From the NCBI RefSeq assembly GCF_900091455.1, contig NZ_LT607412.1:5270001-5334000 (forward strand): DNA of 64,000 bases. Reading direction: 5' to 3'. A program made the translations under genes and the position numbers. The stretch is from Micromonospora coriariae (GTDB lineage: Bacteria; Actinomycetota; Actinomycetes; Mycobacteriales; Micromonosporaceae). Below are positions 16,852-33,964 of the stretch, in pieces; within the stretch, counting starts at the first letter, position 1, and each line of letters begins with the position of its first letter. Under the pieces are notes generated by a model, which saw only the letters and a list, made by a program, of their open reading frames with translations, ran no database searches and was not told the DNA's origin.

Positions 16852-17142
16852 AAGGTTGGTGCCGTTGGCAGATCAGGAGATGGCTCGATCGCAGGTGGAG
16901 ACCGGCAGGGCCGGTCGATCGTGGCGGCGCCGGGCCGGTGTTTCGGGCCGCACCCGACCCCTCGCCGCCGCGCGGACCGGCTCATCTGCCGCTCGCCGCG
17001 CCTCAAGTGCCGTTCGCCGCACCGGGGCGACCGCTCCCGGCGACTGTGTCGTCGCTCAGGCGTGACCCGGTGGTGCGAGAACTACAGTCGGCAGGAGCGC
17101 GTCCAATCGATCACCACGCATGTCATGGTGAGGAGCGAGCCG

Positions 17143-18726
17143 ATGACTGTCCCCGCCGGCGTCGAGGTCACGGGCCCGATGCACCCCCGGTACGACGAGA
17201 TCCTCAGCCCGGAGGCGCTGGCCTTCCTCGCCGATCTGCACCGCGCCTTCGACCCGCGTCGCCGGGAACTGCTCGCGCTCCGGCGACAGCGTGAAGCCGA
17301 GCTGGCCAACGGCGGGCTGCTGGACTTCCTGCCCGGGACCCGGGAGATCCGCGAGGCCGACTGGCGGGTCGCCGAGCCGGCACCGGGCCTGATCGACCGC
17401 CGCGTCGAGATCACCGGACCCACCGACGCGAAGATGACCATCAACGCCCTGAACTCCGGCGCGAAGGTGTGGCTGGCCGACCACGAGGACGCCAACACCC
17501 CGCTCTGGGAGAACGTCATCTCCGGTCAGCTCAACCTGCGCGACGCCATCGACGGCAAGCTCGCCTTCACGTCCCCCGAGGGCAAGCACTACGCGTTGCA
17601 CGACGGCGAACTGGCCACGATCGTGGTACGACCGCGCGGCTGGCACCTCACCGAGAAGCACATCCTCGTCGACGGTGAGCGCACCTCCGGCAGCCTCGTC
17701 GACTTCGGGCTCTACTTCTTCCACTGCGCGCGCCGGCAGCTCGACCGCGGCGCCGGACCCTACTTCTACCTGCCCAAGATGGAGAGCCACCTCGAGGCGC
17801 GACTGTGGAACGACGTCTTTCTGGCCGCTCAGGAGAGGCTCGGCATCCCGCGCGGCACCATCCGGGCCACAGTGCTGATCGAGACCTTCCCGGCCGCGTT
17901 CGAGATGGACGAGATTCTCTACGAGCTGCGGGAGCACTCCGCCGGGCTGAACGCCGGCCGGTGGGACTACATGTTCAGCGTGATCAAGAAGTTCCGCACC
18001 CGGGGCGCGGAGTTCCTGCTGCCGGACCGCAACGCGGTGACGATGACCGTGCCGTTCATGCGGGCGTACACCGAACTGCTGGTGCGGACCTGCCACCGAC
18101 GCGGCGCGCACGCCATCGGCGGAATGGCCGCCTTCATCCCCAGTCGACGCGACCCGCAGGTCAACGAGACCGCCCTGGCGAAGGTCCGCGACGACAAGAC
18201 CCGCGAGGCCGGCGACGGTTTCGACGGCTCCTGGGTGGCCCACCCGGACCTGGTGCCGATCTGCCGGGAGGTCTTCGACGCGGTGCTCGGCGACCGGCCG
18301 AACCAGCTCGACCGCACCCGCGAGGACGTACGCGTCGTCGCCGCCGACCTGCTCTCCGTGGGCGCCACCCCCGGCCCGCACAGCGAGACCGGGCTGCGCA
18401 ACGCGATCAGCGTCGGCGTGCAGTACCTGGCCAGCTGGCTGCGTGGCTCCGGCGCGGTGGCCATCTTCAACCTGATGGAGGACGCCGCCACGGCGGAGAT
18501 CTCCCGCAGCCAGGTGTGGCAGTGGCTGCACAACGACCTCACCCTCGACGACACCGGCGCCCGGGTCACCCGGGAACTGGTCGAGCGGATCGCCGACGAG
18601 GAGATCGCGAAGCTCCCCGGCGACCCCGGCGACTACGCCGCCGCCCGGGCGCTGTTCATGGAGGTCGCCGTCGCTGACGACTTCGTCGACTTCCTCACCG
18701 TGCCGGCGTACGAACGGATGCCCTGA
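17143..18726 (+). CDS. aceB: malate synthase A
   Basis: 527 residues. Condenses glyoxylate with acetyl-CoA to malate in the cytoplasm. Family motifs include [19 protein letters not shown] near residue 105, [34 protein letters not shown] and [17 protein letters not shown]. Length is normal for isoform A. The ATG at 17143 has AGGAG seven bases upstream; the frame is open far upstream but without family similarity. Isocitrate lyase is not adjacent. Instead glcDEF follows after 32 bases, so this copy probably disposes of glyoxylate made from glycolate. Confidence 0.95.
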   Translation: MTVPAGVEVTGPMHPRYDEILSPEALAFLADLHRAFDPRRRELLALRRQREAELANGGLLDFLPGTREIREADWRVAEPAPGLIDRRVEITGPTDAKMTINALNSGAKVWLADHEDANTPLWENVISGQLNLRDAIDGKLAFTSPEGKHYALHDGELATIVVRPRGWHLTEKHILVDGERTSGSLVDFGLYFFHCARRQLDRGAGPYFYLPKMESHLEARLWNDVFLAAQERLGIPRGTIRATVLIETFPAAFEMDEILYELREHSAGLNAGRWDYMFSVIKKFRTRGAEFLLPDRNAVTMTVPFMRAYTELLVRTCHRRGAHAIGGMAAFIPSRRDPQVNETALAKVRDDKTREAGDGFDGSWVAHPDLVPICREVFDAVLGDRPNQLDRTREDVRVVAADLLSVGATPGPHSETGLRNAISVGVQYLASWLRGSGAVAIFNLMEDAATAEISRSQVWQWLHNDLTLDDTGARVTRELVERIADEEIAKLPGDPGDYAAARALFMEVAVADDFVDFLTVPAYERMP

Positions 18727-18758
18727 CCGACGACCGACCCGACGCGCGGAGGTGGGCG

Positions 18759-20230
18759 ATGAGCACAGCCAGAACGGACCTCGAAGCTCTCACCGCCGCG
18801 CTGCGAGCCGCCATCGGCGCGGACCGGGTGATCAGCGACCGACAGCAGCTGCGCACCTACGAGTGCGACGGGCTGGCCCAGTACAAGGTGGTCCCGGCCC
18901 TGGTCGCCCTCCCCGCCGACGCCGCGCAGTGCGCCGCCGTGGTCCGCGCCTGCGTCGCCGCCGACACCCCGTTCGTGGCCCGCGGCTCGGGCACCGGGCT
19001 TTCCGGGGGCGCGCTGCCGCATGCCGACGGCGTCCTGATCGTCACCTCGCAGATGCGGGAGATCCTGGAAATCGCCCCGTCCGACGAGCGGGCGGTGGTG
19101 CAGCCCGGCGTGATCAACCTGGCGGTCACCCGGGCCGCCGCCCCGCACGGCTGGTACTACGCGCCCGATCCGTCCAGCCAGCAGATCTGCTCCATCGGCG
19201 GGAACGTGGCGGAGAACTCGGGCGGCGCCCACTGCCTGAAGTACGGCTTCACCACCAACCACGTCATCGGCGTGGAGCTTGTCGCTCCCGACGGCGACCG
19301 GGTACGCCTCGGCGGCCGCGCGCCGGACGCCCCCGGCTACGACCTGCTCGGAGCGTTCGTCGGCTCCGAGGGAACCCTCGGCATCGCTACCGAGGTGATC
19401 GTGCGGCTGACCCGGTTGCCCGAGTCGGTGCGCACCCTGCTGGCCGCCTTCTCCAGCACCGACCAGGCGGGCGCGGCGACCTCCGCGATCATCGCGGCGG
19501 GGGTGGTGCCGGCGGCGGTGGAGATGATGGACGCGCTCGCCATCTCCGCTGCCGAGGAGGCCGTGCACTGTGGCTACCCGGCCGGCGCCGGCGCGGTGCT
19601 CATCGTCGAGCTGGACGGACCCGAGCCGGAGGTGGCCGCCCAGTTCGACCAGGTCGTACGGCTCTGCCGGGACAACCGGGCGTTCGAGATCCGGATCGCC
19701 GCCGACGACGCCGAGCGGGCGCTGTTCTGGAAGGGCCGCAAGTCCGCGTTCGCCGCCGTCGGGCGGATCAGTCCCGACTACATCGTCCAGGACGGGGTCA
19801 TCCCGCGCACCGCCCTGCCCGCTGTGCTGCGCCGCATCGGTGAACTCTCCGCCGAACACGGCATCCGGGTCGCCAACGTGTTCCACGCCGGTGACGGCAA
19901 CCTGCACCCGCTCGTCCTGTTCGACGCGGGCGTCGACGGGCAGACCGAACGCGCCGAGGAGGTCTCCGGCGCGATCCTCGACCTCTGCGTGAGCCACGGT
20001 GGGTCGATCACCGGAGAGCACGGCGTCGGCATGGACAAGGCGAAGTACATGCCGCGCATGTTCACCGACGACGACCTGGACACCATGCAGTTGCTGCGCT
20101 GCGCGTTCGACCCGGCCGGTCTGGCGAATCCGGGCAAGGTCTTTCCCACGCCCCGGCTCTGCGGCGAGATCCCCGGTCGGCGCAAGGGGGTCCACCCCGC
20201 GCAGGAGGCCGGTCTGGCGGAGGCGTTCTG

Positions 20231-20231
<1 letters not shown>
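18759..20231 (+). CDS. glcD: glycolate oxidase subunit GlcD (FAD-linked)
   Basis: 490 residues. Catalytic FAD subunit oxidising glycolate (or D-2-hydroxy acids) to the 2-oxo acid. The PCMH-type FAD domain shows VARGSGTGLSGGALP, GWYYAPDPSSQQICSIGGN and FVGSEGTLGI. The C-terminal domain has FHAGDGNLHP (catalytic/metal His) and GEHGVGMDKAKYM. The last base of its stop overlaps the first base of the glcE start. The context with malate synthase favours glycolate over D-lactate as substrate, although the family cannot be separated by sequence alone. Confidence 0.92.
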
Positions 20232-21517
<1,286 letters not shown>

Positions 21518-21518
21518 G

Positions 21519-22958
21519 ATGTCCGTTCCCCAGCAGCCCGAGCAGCGGGATCCGGCGAACACGGTCCGGTCCACGGAGACGGCGCCGCTCAGCTCGCCGG
21601 GCGGAACGCGGCCGGCCACCGGGCCCCGCGACGTGCTCGGCCTGGCCGCCCAACCGCCCGGCCAGGGCGCGTTCGACGCGCACCACCCGCCCGCCGCCGA
21701 GCTCGTCTCGGACTGCGTGCACTGTGGCTTCTGCCTGCCCACCTGCCCCACCTACGTGCTGTGGGGCGAGGAGATGGACTCGCCGCGCGGGCGGATCTAC
21801 CTGATGAAGGAGGGCCTGGAGGGCGAGCCGCTGTCAGACTCGATGGTCACCCACTTCGACCAGTGCCTCGGCTGCATGTCCTGCGTCACCGCCTGCCCGT
21901 CCGGCGTCCGCTACGACCGCCTCATCGAGGACACCCGCCAGCAGGTCGAACGCCGGCACCACCGAGGGCCGCGGGAGCGGGCGCTGCGGGCGGCGATCTT
22001 TGCGCTCTTCCCGTACCCGCGGCGGCTGCGGCTGCTGCGCGGTCCGCTGCGCGCGTACCAGGCCAGCGGAGTACGCCGCCTGCTCCAGCGGACCGGGCTG
22101 CTGCCCAGGCTGGCGCCCACCCTGGCGGCGCTGGAGTCCCTGGCCCCCCGGCTCCGCAGGCCGGAACGCCCACCGCGGCGGGTTCCCGCGGTCGGCGCCC
22201 GGCGGGCCGTGGTCGGCATGCTCACCGGCTGCGTACAGGGTGCGTTCTTCCCCGAGGTCAACGCCGCCACCGCCCGGGTGCTCGCCGCCGAGGGCTGCGA
22301 CGTGGTCATCCTGCCCGACCAGCAGGGCTGCTGCGGCGCGCTGAGCGTGCACAACGGGCGCGAGGCGGAGGCGCAGCGCTTCGCCCGGCGGATGCTCGAC
22401 ACGTTCGCCGCCGCCGGCATCGACTTCTTCGTGGTCAACGCGGCGGGCTGCGGTTCCACCCTCAAGGAGTACGGCGACCTGCTCCGGGACGATCCCGGGT
22501 ACGCGGCGCTCGCCGCCGACTTCGCCGGCAAGGTGCGTGACCTGTCCGAACTCCTCGACGAGCTGGGTCCGGTCGCCACCCGGCACCCGCTGCCGGTGAC
22601 CGTCGCCTACCACGACGCCTGCCACCTGGCCCACGCCCAGGGCGTGCGCGCCCAGCCCCGCCGGCTGCTGCGCGACATTCCCGGCCTGGAGCTGCGGGAG
22701 ATCGCCGACCCGGAGATCTGCTGCGGGTCAGCCGGGATCTGGAACGTGCTCCACCCCGGGCCGGCCGCCGAACTCGGCGACCGCAAGGCCCGCACCGTAC
22801 TGGCCACCGGGGCGCGGCTGCTCGTCACCGCCAACCCCGGCTGCCTCATGCAGGTCGCCGCCGCGGTGACCCGCGCCGGCGGCGACATCGCGCTGGCCCA
22901 CACCGCCCAGGTCCTCGACGCCTCCCTCCGCGCCCGTCCGGTGGAGGAGCTGCTGTAG
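21519..22958 (+). CDS. glcF: glycolate oxidase iron-sulfur subunit GlcF
   Basis: 479 residues. Two 4Fe-4S ferredoxin motifs are seen, [15 protein letters not shown] and [15 protein letters not shown]. Two CCG (heterodisulfide-reductase-like) domains follow with [11 protein letters not shown] and CCGSAGIWN. It passes electrons from GlcDE toward the membrane quinone pool. The ATG at 21519 overlaps the ribosome site-bearing end of glcE (GGGAGG); an N-terminal ~60-residue Pro/Ala-rich extension precedes the first cluster. The next gene, the permease, starts 43 bases later. Confidence 0.93.
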   Translation: MSVPQQPEQRDPANTVRSTETAPLSSPGGTRPATGPRDVLGLAAQPPGQGAFDAHHPPAAELVSDCVHCGFCLPTCPTYVLWGEEMDSPRGRIYLMKEGLEGEPLSDSMVTHFDQCLGCMSCVTACPSGVRYDRLIEDTRQQVERRHHRGPRERALRAAIFALFPYPRRLRLLRGPLRAYQASGVRRLLQRTGLLPRLAPTLAALESLAPRLRRPERPPRRVPAVGARRAVVGMLTGCVQGAFFPEVNAATARVLAAEGCDVVILPDQQGCCGALSVHNGREAEAQRFARRMLDTFAAAGIDFFVVNAAGCGSTLKEYGDLLRDDPGYAALAADFAGKVRDLSELLDELGPVATRHPLPVTVAYHDACHLAHAQGVRAQPRRLLRDIPGLELREIADPEICCGSAGIWNVLHPGPAAELGDRKARTVLATGARLLVTANPGCLMQVAAAVTRAGGDIALAHTAQVLDASLRARPVEELL

Positions 22959-23001
22959 GGCCGAACTCACCCGCCACCGTCCCCGAGCGTCGAGGTGACC
23001 C

Positions 23002-24858
23002 ATGTTCGACCAGTTCACAGTCGTCACCGATCCCGTCAGCGACTCCGTCGCACTCTCGGCGATCTTCGCCGTCCTGCCCCTGCTCACCCTCTTCGTGCTG
23101 CTCGGTGTGCTGAAGGTGAAGGCCTGGCTGGCCGGGCTGATCTCGCTCGCGGTCGCGCTGGTGGTGGCGGTCGCCGTCTACGCCATGCCGGTCGGGCAGG
23201 CCGTGCTCTCGGCCACCGAGGGCGCCGCCTTCGGCTTCTTCCCGATCCTGTGGATCGTCCTCAACGCGATCTGGGTCTACAACCTCACCGTCGAGAGCGG
23301 ACACTTCGACGTGCTGCGCCGCTCGTTCGAACGGGTCAGCCCGGACATGCGGATCCAGGCGATCATCATCGCGTTCTGCTTCGGCGCGCTGCTGGAGGCG
23401 CTGGCCGGTTTCGGCACCCCGGTCGCCATCACAGTGGTGATGCTGATGGCGCTCGGCTTCCGCCCGATCCACGCCGCCTCGGTGGCGCTGCTGGCCAACA
23501 CCGCGCCGGTGGCGTTCGGCGCGCTCGCCACCCCGGTCGTCACCCTGGCCACCGTCACCAGTGGCGTCAACGACGACTCCCGGCTCACTGTGGACACCCT
23601 CGGCGCGATGGTCGGCCGGCAGACACCGATCCTCGCGGTGGTCGTACCGCTGCTGCTGGTGGCCCTGGTGGACGGACGGCGCGGTATCCGGCAGACCTGG
23701 CCCGCCGCGCTGGTCGCCGGCGTGACCTTCGGCCTGGCGCAGTTCGTCGCCGCGAACTACATCTCCGTGCCACTGACCGACATCGTCGCCGCGCTGGTCT
23801 CGGCCGCCGCCGTCGTGCTGCTGATCCGCGTCTGGCGTCCGGTCACCCCCGCCGACCTGGGCCGCGAGCCGGAGGCGGCGAGCGTGCCCGCCGCCCGCGA
23901 GCCCGCCGAGGCCGAGCTTGCCGACCCGGGCGCCGTCCGCGCCAGCGCCGGCCGCCGCTCCGGTACGACCACCGCCGCCGCGCCGTCGCTCGACGGTCCG
24001 GGCGGCGAGACCCCGCCGGGCGATCCGCTGGTCTCCCGCGACGGTCCGGGGGAGCACCGGGAACCGTCCGACGCCGGCCCGCACCGACCGGCTGCCCCCC
24101 GGCTCGCCGACACCCCCGCGGAGGTGGCCCGCGCGTACGCGCCGTACCTGATCATCATCGCGATCTTCTCCATCGCCAACCTCGGGGCGGTGAAGGACGC
24201 CCTGGCGAAGGAGCCGTGGACGGTGAAGTTCGCCTGGCCGGGGCTGGACATCCTCGGCGGGAACGGCAATCAGCTGTCGTCGGCAACGTTCACCCTCAAC
24301 TGGCTGCCCGCCGCCGGCACCCTGATGATCCTCGCCGGGGTGCTCACCGCGCTGGTGCTGCGGGTCTCCGCCGGCCGGGCGCTGCGCGCCTACGGGCGCA
24401 CCTACGTCGAGCTGCGGTACGCGATCGTCACCGTGATGGCGGTGCTCGCCCTGGCGTACGTGATGAACCAGTCCGGGCAGACCAACACCCTCGGCGCGTT
24501 CCTGGCCGCCACCGGTGGGGCGTTCGTGTTCCTCTCGGCGATCCTCGGCTGGATCGGCGTGGCGGTCACCGGCTCGGACACCTCGGCCAACGCCTTGTTC
24601 GGGGCGTTGCAGGTGGAGACGGCGGCCCGCGCCGGGCTGGACCCGGTGCTGCTGGCGGCCGCCAACTCCTCCGGTGGGGTGCTGGGCAAGATGATCAGCC
24701 CGCAGAACCTGGCCATCGCCGCCGCCGCGGTCGGCATGGCCGGCCGGGAGGGGGAGATCTTCCGCAAGGTGTTCGGCTGGAGTCTGCTCCTGCTGCTGTT
24801 CATGTGTGTGCTGGTCGCGCTCCAGGGCTCGCCGGTCCTCGGCTGGATGGTGCCCTGA
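23002..24858 (+). CDS. L-lactate/glycolate permease (LldP family)
   Basis: 618 residues with about 12-14 membrane helices. LctP/LldP/GlcA family motifs include LLEALAGFGTPVAI, NTAPVAFGALATPV, NQSGQTNTLG and GSDTSANALFGALQ. Symports lactate or glycolate with protons; position at the end of aceB-glcDEF favours glycolate. Residues ~280-372 are a hydrophilic Pro/Ala/Gly/Asp-rich linker between two transmembrane halves, longer than usual for this family and probably cytoplasmic and disordered. A strong terminator follows. Confidence 0.92.
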   Translation: MFDQFTVVTDPVSDSVALSAIFAVLPLLTLFVLLGVLKVKAWLAGLISLAVALVVAVAVYAMPVGQAVLSATEGAAFGFFPILWIVLNAIWVYNLTVESGHFDVLRRSFERVSPDMRIQAIIIAFCFGALLEALAGFGTPVAITVVMLMALGFRPIHAASVALLANTAPVAFGALATPVVTLATVTSGVNDDSRLTVDTLGAMVGRQTPILAVVVPLLLVALVDGRRGIRQTWPAALVAGVTFGLAQFVAANYISVPLTDIVAALVSAAAVVLLIRVWRPVTPADLGREPEAASVPAAREPAEAELADPGAVRASAGRRSGTTTAAAPSLDGPGGETPPGDPLVSRDGPGEHREPSDAGPHRPAAPRLADTPAEVARAYAPYLIIIAIFSIANLGAVKDALAKEPWTVKFAWPGLDILGGNGNQLSSATFTLNWLPAAGTLMILAGVLTALVLRVSAGRALRAYGRTYVELRYAIVTVMAVLALAYVMNQSGQTNTLGAFLAATGGAFVFLSAILGWIGVAVTGSDTSANALFGALQVETAARAGLDPVLLAAANSSGGVLGKMISPQNLAIAAAAVGMAGREGEIFRKVFGWSLLLLLFMCVLVALQGSPVLGWMVP

Positions 24859-24871
24859 CCGCGCACGGCAG

Positions 24872-24901
24872 GTGGGCCGTCCCCGCGAGGGGACGGCCCA
24901 C
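24872..24901. terminator. bidirectional terminator after the glycolate operon
   Basis: A 13-bp perfect stem (GTGGGCCGTCCCC with GGGGACGGCCCAC) and a GCGA tetraloop lie between two convergent genes, the permease and the carboxylase. Confidence 0.85.
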
Positions 24902-24910
24902 ACCGGCCGT

Positions 24911-30370
<5,460 letters not shown>

Positions 30371-30588
30371 CCGACTGACCCCTTTGGTAGACCATGATCT
30401 GCTCGCGGAGAGACGACGGCCCCCCGCAGTGATCCACCCTTCCGTCTGGTGGCTGTCAGCGCCATGGCGCAATCGCCGAACCGCCCGGCCCTCAGTTGTA
30501 GGAACCCGACAAGAGTTTTTGGCCACCGGACCGCAAACACACAATCCGTGCCAGGCAGCGTCACACACTGTGCCCCACCGACTACGAC

Positions 30589-30870
30589 GCCCCCTTTGCC
30601 CTCCCCACCGCGCCCCCGCCCACCGCGCCCCCTGCCGTGCCCCGCCCGCCCCGCCCGCCGCGCCCCCCGCCGCCCGCCGCGCCGAGCGGCGCCGCGCCCC
30701 GCTCCTGCCGCGTCGATCTAGGGCATATCACCGCTAGTTGATCTCTGCGAGCGACGATATGCCCTAGATCGACGGCAGGGGGGGCGGGCGGCGGGGGCGC
30801 CGGGCGGCGGGGGGCGCCCGACGGCAGGGGGGCGCCGGGCGGTGGGGGCGCCGGGCGGTGGGGCGTACCC
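30589..30870. repeat. long imperfect inverted repeat around an exact 18-bp palindrome arm pair
   Basis: At the centre GTCGATCTAGGGCATATC (30712-30729) is repeated in inverted orientation at 30756-30773, with a 26-base loop. The outer bases TGCCG/CGGCA also pair after a two-base bulge. Left of it ~120 bases are almost only C and G with a C excess; right of it ~95 bases are G-rich, including GGCGCCGGGCGG three times (30796, 30831, 30847). The flanks are partly complementary, so the whole could fold into one very long hairpin or form G-quadruplex-prone DNA. It lies in the 592-base gap (30371-30962) between the divergent carboxylase and methyltransferase; no gene was found in this gap. Confidence 0.75.
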
Positions 30871-30962
30871 ACGTCGGGGTGTTTCGGTTTTAATGGGTTT
30901 AATGTGGGCATCTGGTGCGGTGTCCGTCGGCCTGCGGGCCCCACCATGCGCGGGAGGCACCG

Positions 30963-31703
30963 TTGCCGTTCGACGCGAGCGAGTACGGCCGGCAGATACC
31001 GGCAGACATCTACGACGAAGCCTTCGCGCACCTGGATCCGACGGCGGCGGTCGAGCGGCTCGTGAAGCTCGCGGACGGCGGTCCGGTCTGCGAGTTCGGG
31101 GTGGGCACGGGGCGGTTGGCACTGCCACTGCAGGAACGCGGGCTGACCGTGGCGGGTGTGGAAGGGTCCCCGGTGATGGCTGCTCGACTACGGGACAAGC
31201 CGGGTGGGGAACGGATCGAGGTGGCCATCGGCGACTTCGCCGTGACGCGGGTTCAGGGTGAGTTCGCTCTGGTGCTGCTCGCGTTCAACACGATCTTCGC
31301 GTTGCCGGACCAGGCCGCGCAGGTCGCGTGCTTCCGCAACGCCGCCGCGCACCTGCGTCCCGGTGGTCGCTTCGTCGTCGAGGCCTGGGTGCCGGACCTG
31401 GCCGCGTTCCGGTCCGGCGCGGCACTGCGGCCGGTCCAGGTCGCGCAGGACGCGGTCATGCTGGAAGCGGCCCTGCTGCACCCGGCAGAGCAGCGGATGA
31501 CGACCACCAAGATCCGGCTCACTGGGACGGGTGTCGACCTGCTTCCCGCCAATCACCGCTACGCCTGGCCCGCCGAACTCGACCTGATGGCCCAGCTGGC
31601 GGGGATGGCTCGGGAACACCGGTGGGAGGACTGGACGGGCCGGCCCTTCACCGACGGCAGCCGCGAGCACGTGTCGGTCTACCGGCGACCGGTGCGGCCG
31701 TGA
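30963..31703 (+). CDS. class I SAM-dependent methyltransferase
   Basis: 246 residues. The SAM loop CEFGVGTGRLALPL (about residues 42-55) and the post-I acidic residue in VAGVEGSP mark a Rossmann-fold methyltransferase; LRPGGRFVVEAWVPD is the post-III motif. Substrate unknown. The TTG at 30963 is chosen because GGAGG lies five bases upstream and family-like sequence begins there; a GTG at 30915 would add 16 residues. It is divergent from the carboxylase across the palindromic element and convergent with hflX. Confidence 0.8.
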   Translation: MPFDASEYGRQIPADIYDEAFAHLDPTAAVERLVKLADGGPVCEFGVGTGRLALPLQERGLTVAGVEGSPVMAARLRDKPGGERIEVAIGDFAVTRVQGEFALVLLAFNTIFALPDQAAQVACFRNAAAHLRPGGRFVVEAWVPDLAAFRSGAALRPVQVAQDAVMLEAALLHPAEQRMTTTKIRLTGTGVDLLPANHRYAWPAELDLMAQLAGMAREHRWEDWTGRPFTDGSREHVSVYRRPVRP

Positions 31704-31745
31704 ACCGAACCGGCCCGCCGACTGCCGTCGACCTGTGGAGGCGGA

Positions 31746-32897
31746 TCAACGAGGCGCCAGCCGGGCGGCCAGCGCGGCCCGCAGGTCATTGATGCCGGCG
31801 CCGGTCACTGCCGACACCGCCACCGCCTCCGGATGGACGCGCTGCAGCGCGAGCACCGATTCCGGCGGTGCCACGTCGATCTTGTTGAGCACCAGCAGCT
31901 CGGGAACCGAACCCGCGCCGATCTCGTGCAGCACGCCGTGGACGGTGGTGATCTGGTCCAGGGCGTCCGGGGCCGAGGCGTCGACCACGTGCATCGTCAG
32001 GTCGCTGCGGGTGACCTCCTCCAGCGTTGAGCGGAACGCGTCGACGAGCTGGTGTGGCAGGTGACGGACGAAGCCGACGGTGTCGACGACGGTGTAGGTC
32101 AGCTCGCCGGTGCCGATCCGGCGCACGGTCGGGTCGAGAGTCGCGAACAGGACGTCCTGCACCTCGGCGTTAGCCCCGGTGAGCCGGTTGAGCAGAGCGG
32201 ACTTACCGGCGTTGGTGTAGCCGGTGATGGAGACCGAGGGCACCTGGTTGCGCGCCCGCCGGCCCCGGGTCCGCTCCCGCCTGCGAGCCAGGTCGGAGGC
32301 GTTGCGGCGCAGCCGGGTGGCCCGCTGGCGCAGCGTCCGCCGCTGGGTCTCCAACCGCATCTCACCGGGACCACGCACACCCATCCCGGCGCCGCCGGCC
32401 ATCCGGCCACCACCAACGCGGGACATGGCGCGGCCGTCGCCGCGCAACCGGGGCAGCTGGTACGCGATCTGCGCGAGCTCCACCTGAACCCGACCCTCGC
32501 TGGTACGCGCGTGCTCAGCGAAGATGTCCAGGATCAGCGCGGTGCGGTCGACGACCCGAACTCCGACCCGTTCCTCCAGGTTGCGGACCTGCCCAGGGCT
32601 CAGCTCACCGTCGGCAATCACCACATCGGCGTGCGTGCGCTCGGTCAGGGCGGTCAACTCGTCCACCTTGCCGGAGCCGACGTAGGTGGCGGGATCGGGT
32701 CTGTTCCGGTTCTGCACCACCTCGTCGGCGACGGTCAGGCCGTCGGTGTCGGTCAACCGGCGCAGCTCGGTCAGGGACGTCGGCGTACCCGCTCCGGTGT
32801 CACCCGCCTCGTCGTCCTGCCGGACCGCCACCAGCACCGCCGTCGGGCGTTCACCCGGCGCGCCGACACCGGAGCCCAACAACCACGATCCCGCCAT
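31746..32897 (-). CDS. hflX: GTPase HflX
   Basis: 383 residues. The N-terminal HflX domain ([46 protein letters not shown]) and the glycine-rich linker [18 protein letters not shown] precede a G domain with G1 GYTNAGKS (226-233), DTVGF and NKID. HflX binds the ribosome 50S subunit and splits stalled 70S ribosomes under stress. Somewhat shorter than many actinobacterial HflX proteins, so it may be a second paralogue. Monocistronic. Confidence 0.92.
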   Translation of the reverse strand: MAGSWLLGSGVGAPGERPTAVLVAVRQDDEAGDTGAGTPTSLTELRRLTDTDGLTVADEVVQNRNRPDPATYVGSGKVDELTALTERTHADVVIADGELSPGQVRNLEERVGVRVVDRTALILDIFAEHARTSEGRVQVELAQIAYQLPRLRGDGRAMSRVGGGRMAGGAGMGVRGPGEMRLETQRRTLRQRATRLRRNASDLARRRERTRGRRARNQVPSVSITGYTNAGKSALLNRLTGANAEVQDVLFATLDPTVRRIGTGELTYTVVDTVGFVRHLPHQLVDAFRSTLEEVTRSDLTMHVVDASAPDALDQITTVHGVLHEIGAGSVPELLVLNKIDVAPPESVLALQRVHPEAVAVSAVTGAGINDLRAALAARLAPR

Positions 32898-33190
32898 CGT
32901 CCACCTCGCCTCGTCTCGGTGTGCTCAGATCTACCCCCGGCGTCGAGGGGCATGCGAGCCGGAGCCGGACGCCACCGGACGGGTCGTCGGGCGAGTCCGG
33001 TGGCCGCTCCGGGCACAGCAGCGACGCGACGAATGGGCGACGACCCGTCGGGTACGCGAGCGGAGCGATGGCAGAACGACTGTGGCGGAACGAGGCCGTG
33101 AAGGGGCGAGTGTCGCATCTCGGGTGGATCGCCACGCGGGTGCCGGATCGTCGGTCGGAACCCGGATACGACCAGGGGAGGGTGACTGCG

Positions 33191-33313
33191 ATGAAGGTCA
33201 GGAACTCACTGCGCGGGTTGAAGAACAAGATGAACTCGATCGTGGTACGCCGTCGGGGCAGGACTTTCGTGATCAACAAGGCCGACCGGCGTCAGAAGGC
33301 CCGGCAGGGCTGA
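33191..33313 (+). CDS. rpmJ: 50S ribosomal protein L36, zinc-free paralogue
   Basis: 40 residues, begins [11 protein letters not shown] and ends RQKARQG. The fold is L36, but the Cys/His zinc ligands of the ordinary form are absent (no Cys or His at all). This is the C-minus type usually made under zinc starvation under Zur. A Zur box was looked for in the 293 bases upstream (32898-33190) and not recognised; that gap shows no other gene. ATG 33191 follows AGGGGAGGGTGACTGCG. Confidence 0.92.
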   Translation: MKVRNSLRGLKNKMNSIVVRRRGRTFVINKADRRQKARQG

Positions 33314-33327
33314 GGACGGGTCCTGAC

Positions 33328-33765
33328 GTGTTCTCGCTGGCCGAGGTGCCTGGCGCGCTCCAGCAGCGCCTGATCAACCCGATCGTCCGGCGTGCGTGGG
33401 ACTGGAAACTCCCGATCCCCGGCGACGCCCTGTTGGAGACGACCGGACGGCGTACCGGACAGCGGCGGTACACCCCGGTGTGTGACGGCCTGGACGGTGA
33501 CGTCTTCTGGCTGGTCGCGCAGCGGGGGCGCCGTGCCGACTGGGTGCGGAACGTCGAGGCAGATCCCCGCGTGCGGGTCAAGGTGGGCGGCGGGCGGCAT
33601 GCACGCTGGCGGGCCGGAACGGCGCGGATGGTCGAGGACGATGATCCCAGCGAGCGCCAGCGGATCCTCGCGCGGAGCGGTCTCATGCGCCGGCTCTGCC
33701 TGCGTACCTCGAAGGCGATGAACGCGAGGCCGCTGACGGTGCGCGTCGATCTGGACCCACCCTGA
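33328..33765 (+). CDS. deazaflavin (F420)-dependent nitroreductase family protein
   Basis: 145 residues. The split beta-barrel family (DDN-like) features are visible: LLETTGRRTGQRRYTPV at about residues 35-51, VFWLVAQRGRRADWVRNVEADPRVRVKVGG and the C-terminal RTSKAMNARPLTVRVDLDP. Members use F420 or FMN to reduce quinones and nitro compounds; the substrate is unknown. The GTG at 33328 lies 14 bases after the L36 stop, so the two genes may share a transcript. An unusually close link to L36 with no known reason. Confidence 0.82.
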   Translation: MFSLAEVPGALQQRLINPIVRRAWDWKLPIPGDALLETTGRRTGQRRYTPVCDGLDGDVFWLVAQRGRRADWVRNVEADPRVRVKVGGGRHARWRAGTARMVEDDDPSERQRILARSGLMRRLCLRTSKAMNARPLTVRVDLDPP

Positions 33766-33964
33766 TCCTCGCCGGGCGTGGGCCACGGTCCCGATCGTCC
33801 CCTCAGGTTGCTTCGCTCGACCCTCATCTTCCCGGTCGGCCGGCGGGAGCCGCATCCGCCTGATCTGCTGGAGGCGTGCGGGCCGACCCCCTCAACGGCT
33901 CGACGTCGGGCGACGGCCGTCCGGTACGGCGCGGCCGACCACGAGGAATTCACGAGGGGTGATC

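Noticed and set aside
15337..17142. Upstream extension of the malate synthase frame opposite the xylanase
   Set aside because: Antisense of the xylanase gene; a good ribosome site marks 17143 as the start.
17056..18531. A 491-codon open frame on the minus strand opposite malate synthase
   Set aside because: No motif or start context; a shadow of aceB.
22846..24903. A 685-codon open frame on the minus strand opposite glcF and the permease
   Set aside because: Low-complexity His/Gln/Asp/Gly-rich translation with no recognisable domain; antisense shadow.
32898..33190. Possible Zur box or riboswitch before the L36 gene
   Set aside because: No palindrome of the Zur type and no riboswitch-like structure could be recognised by eye.
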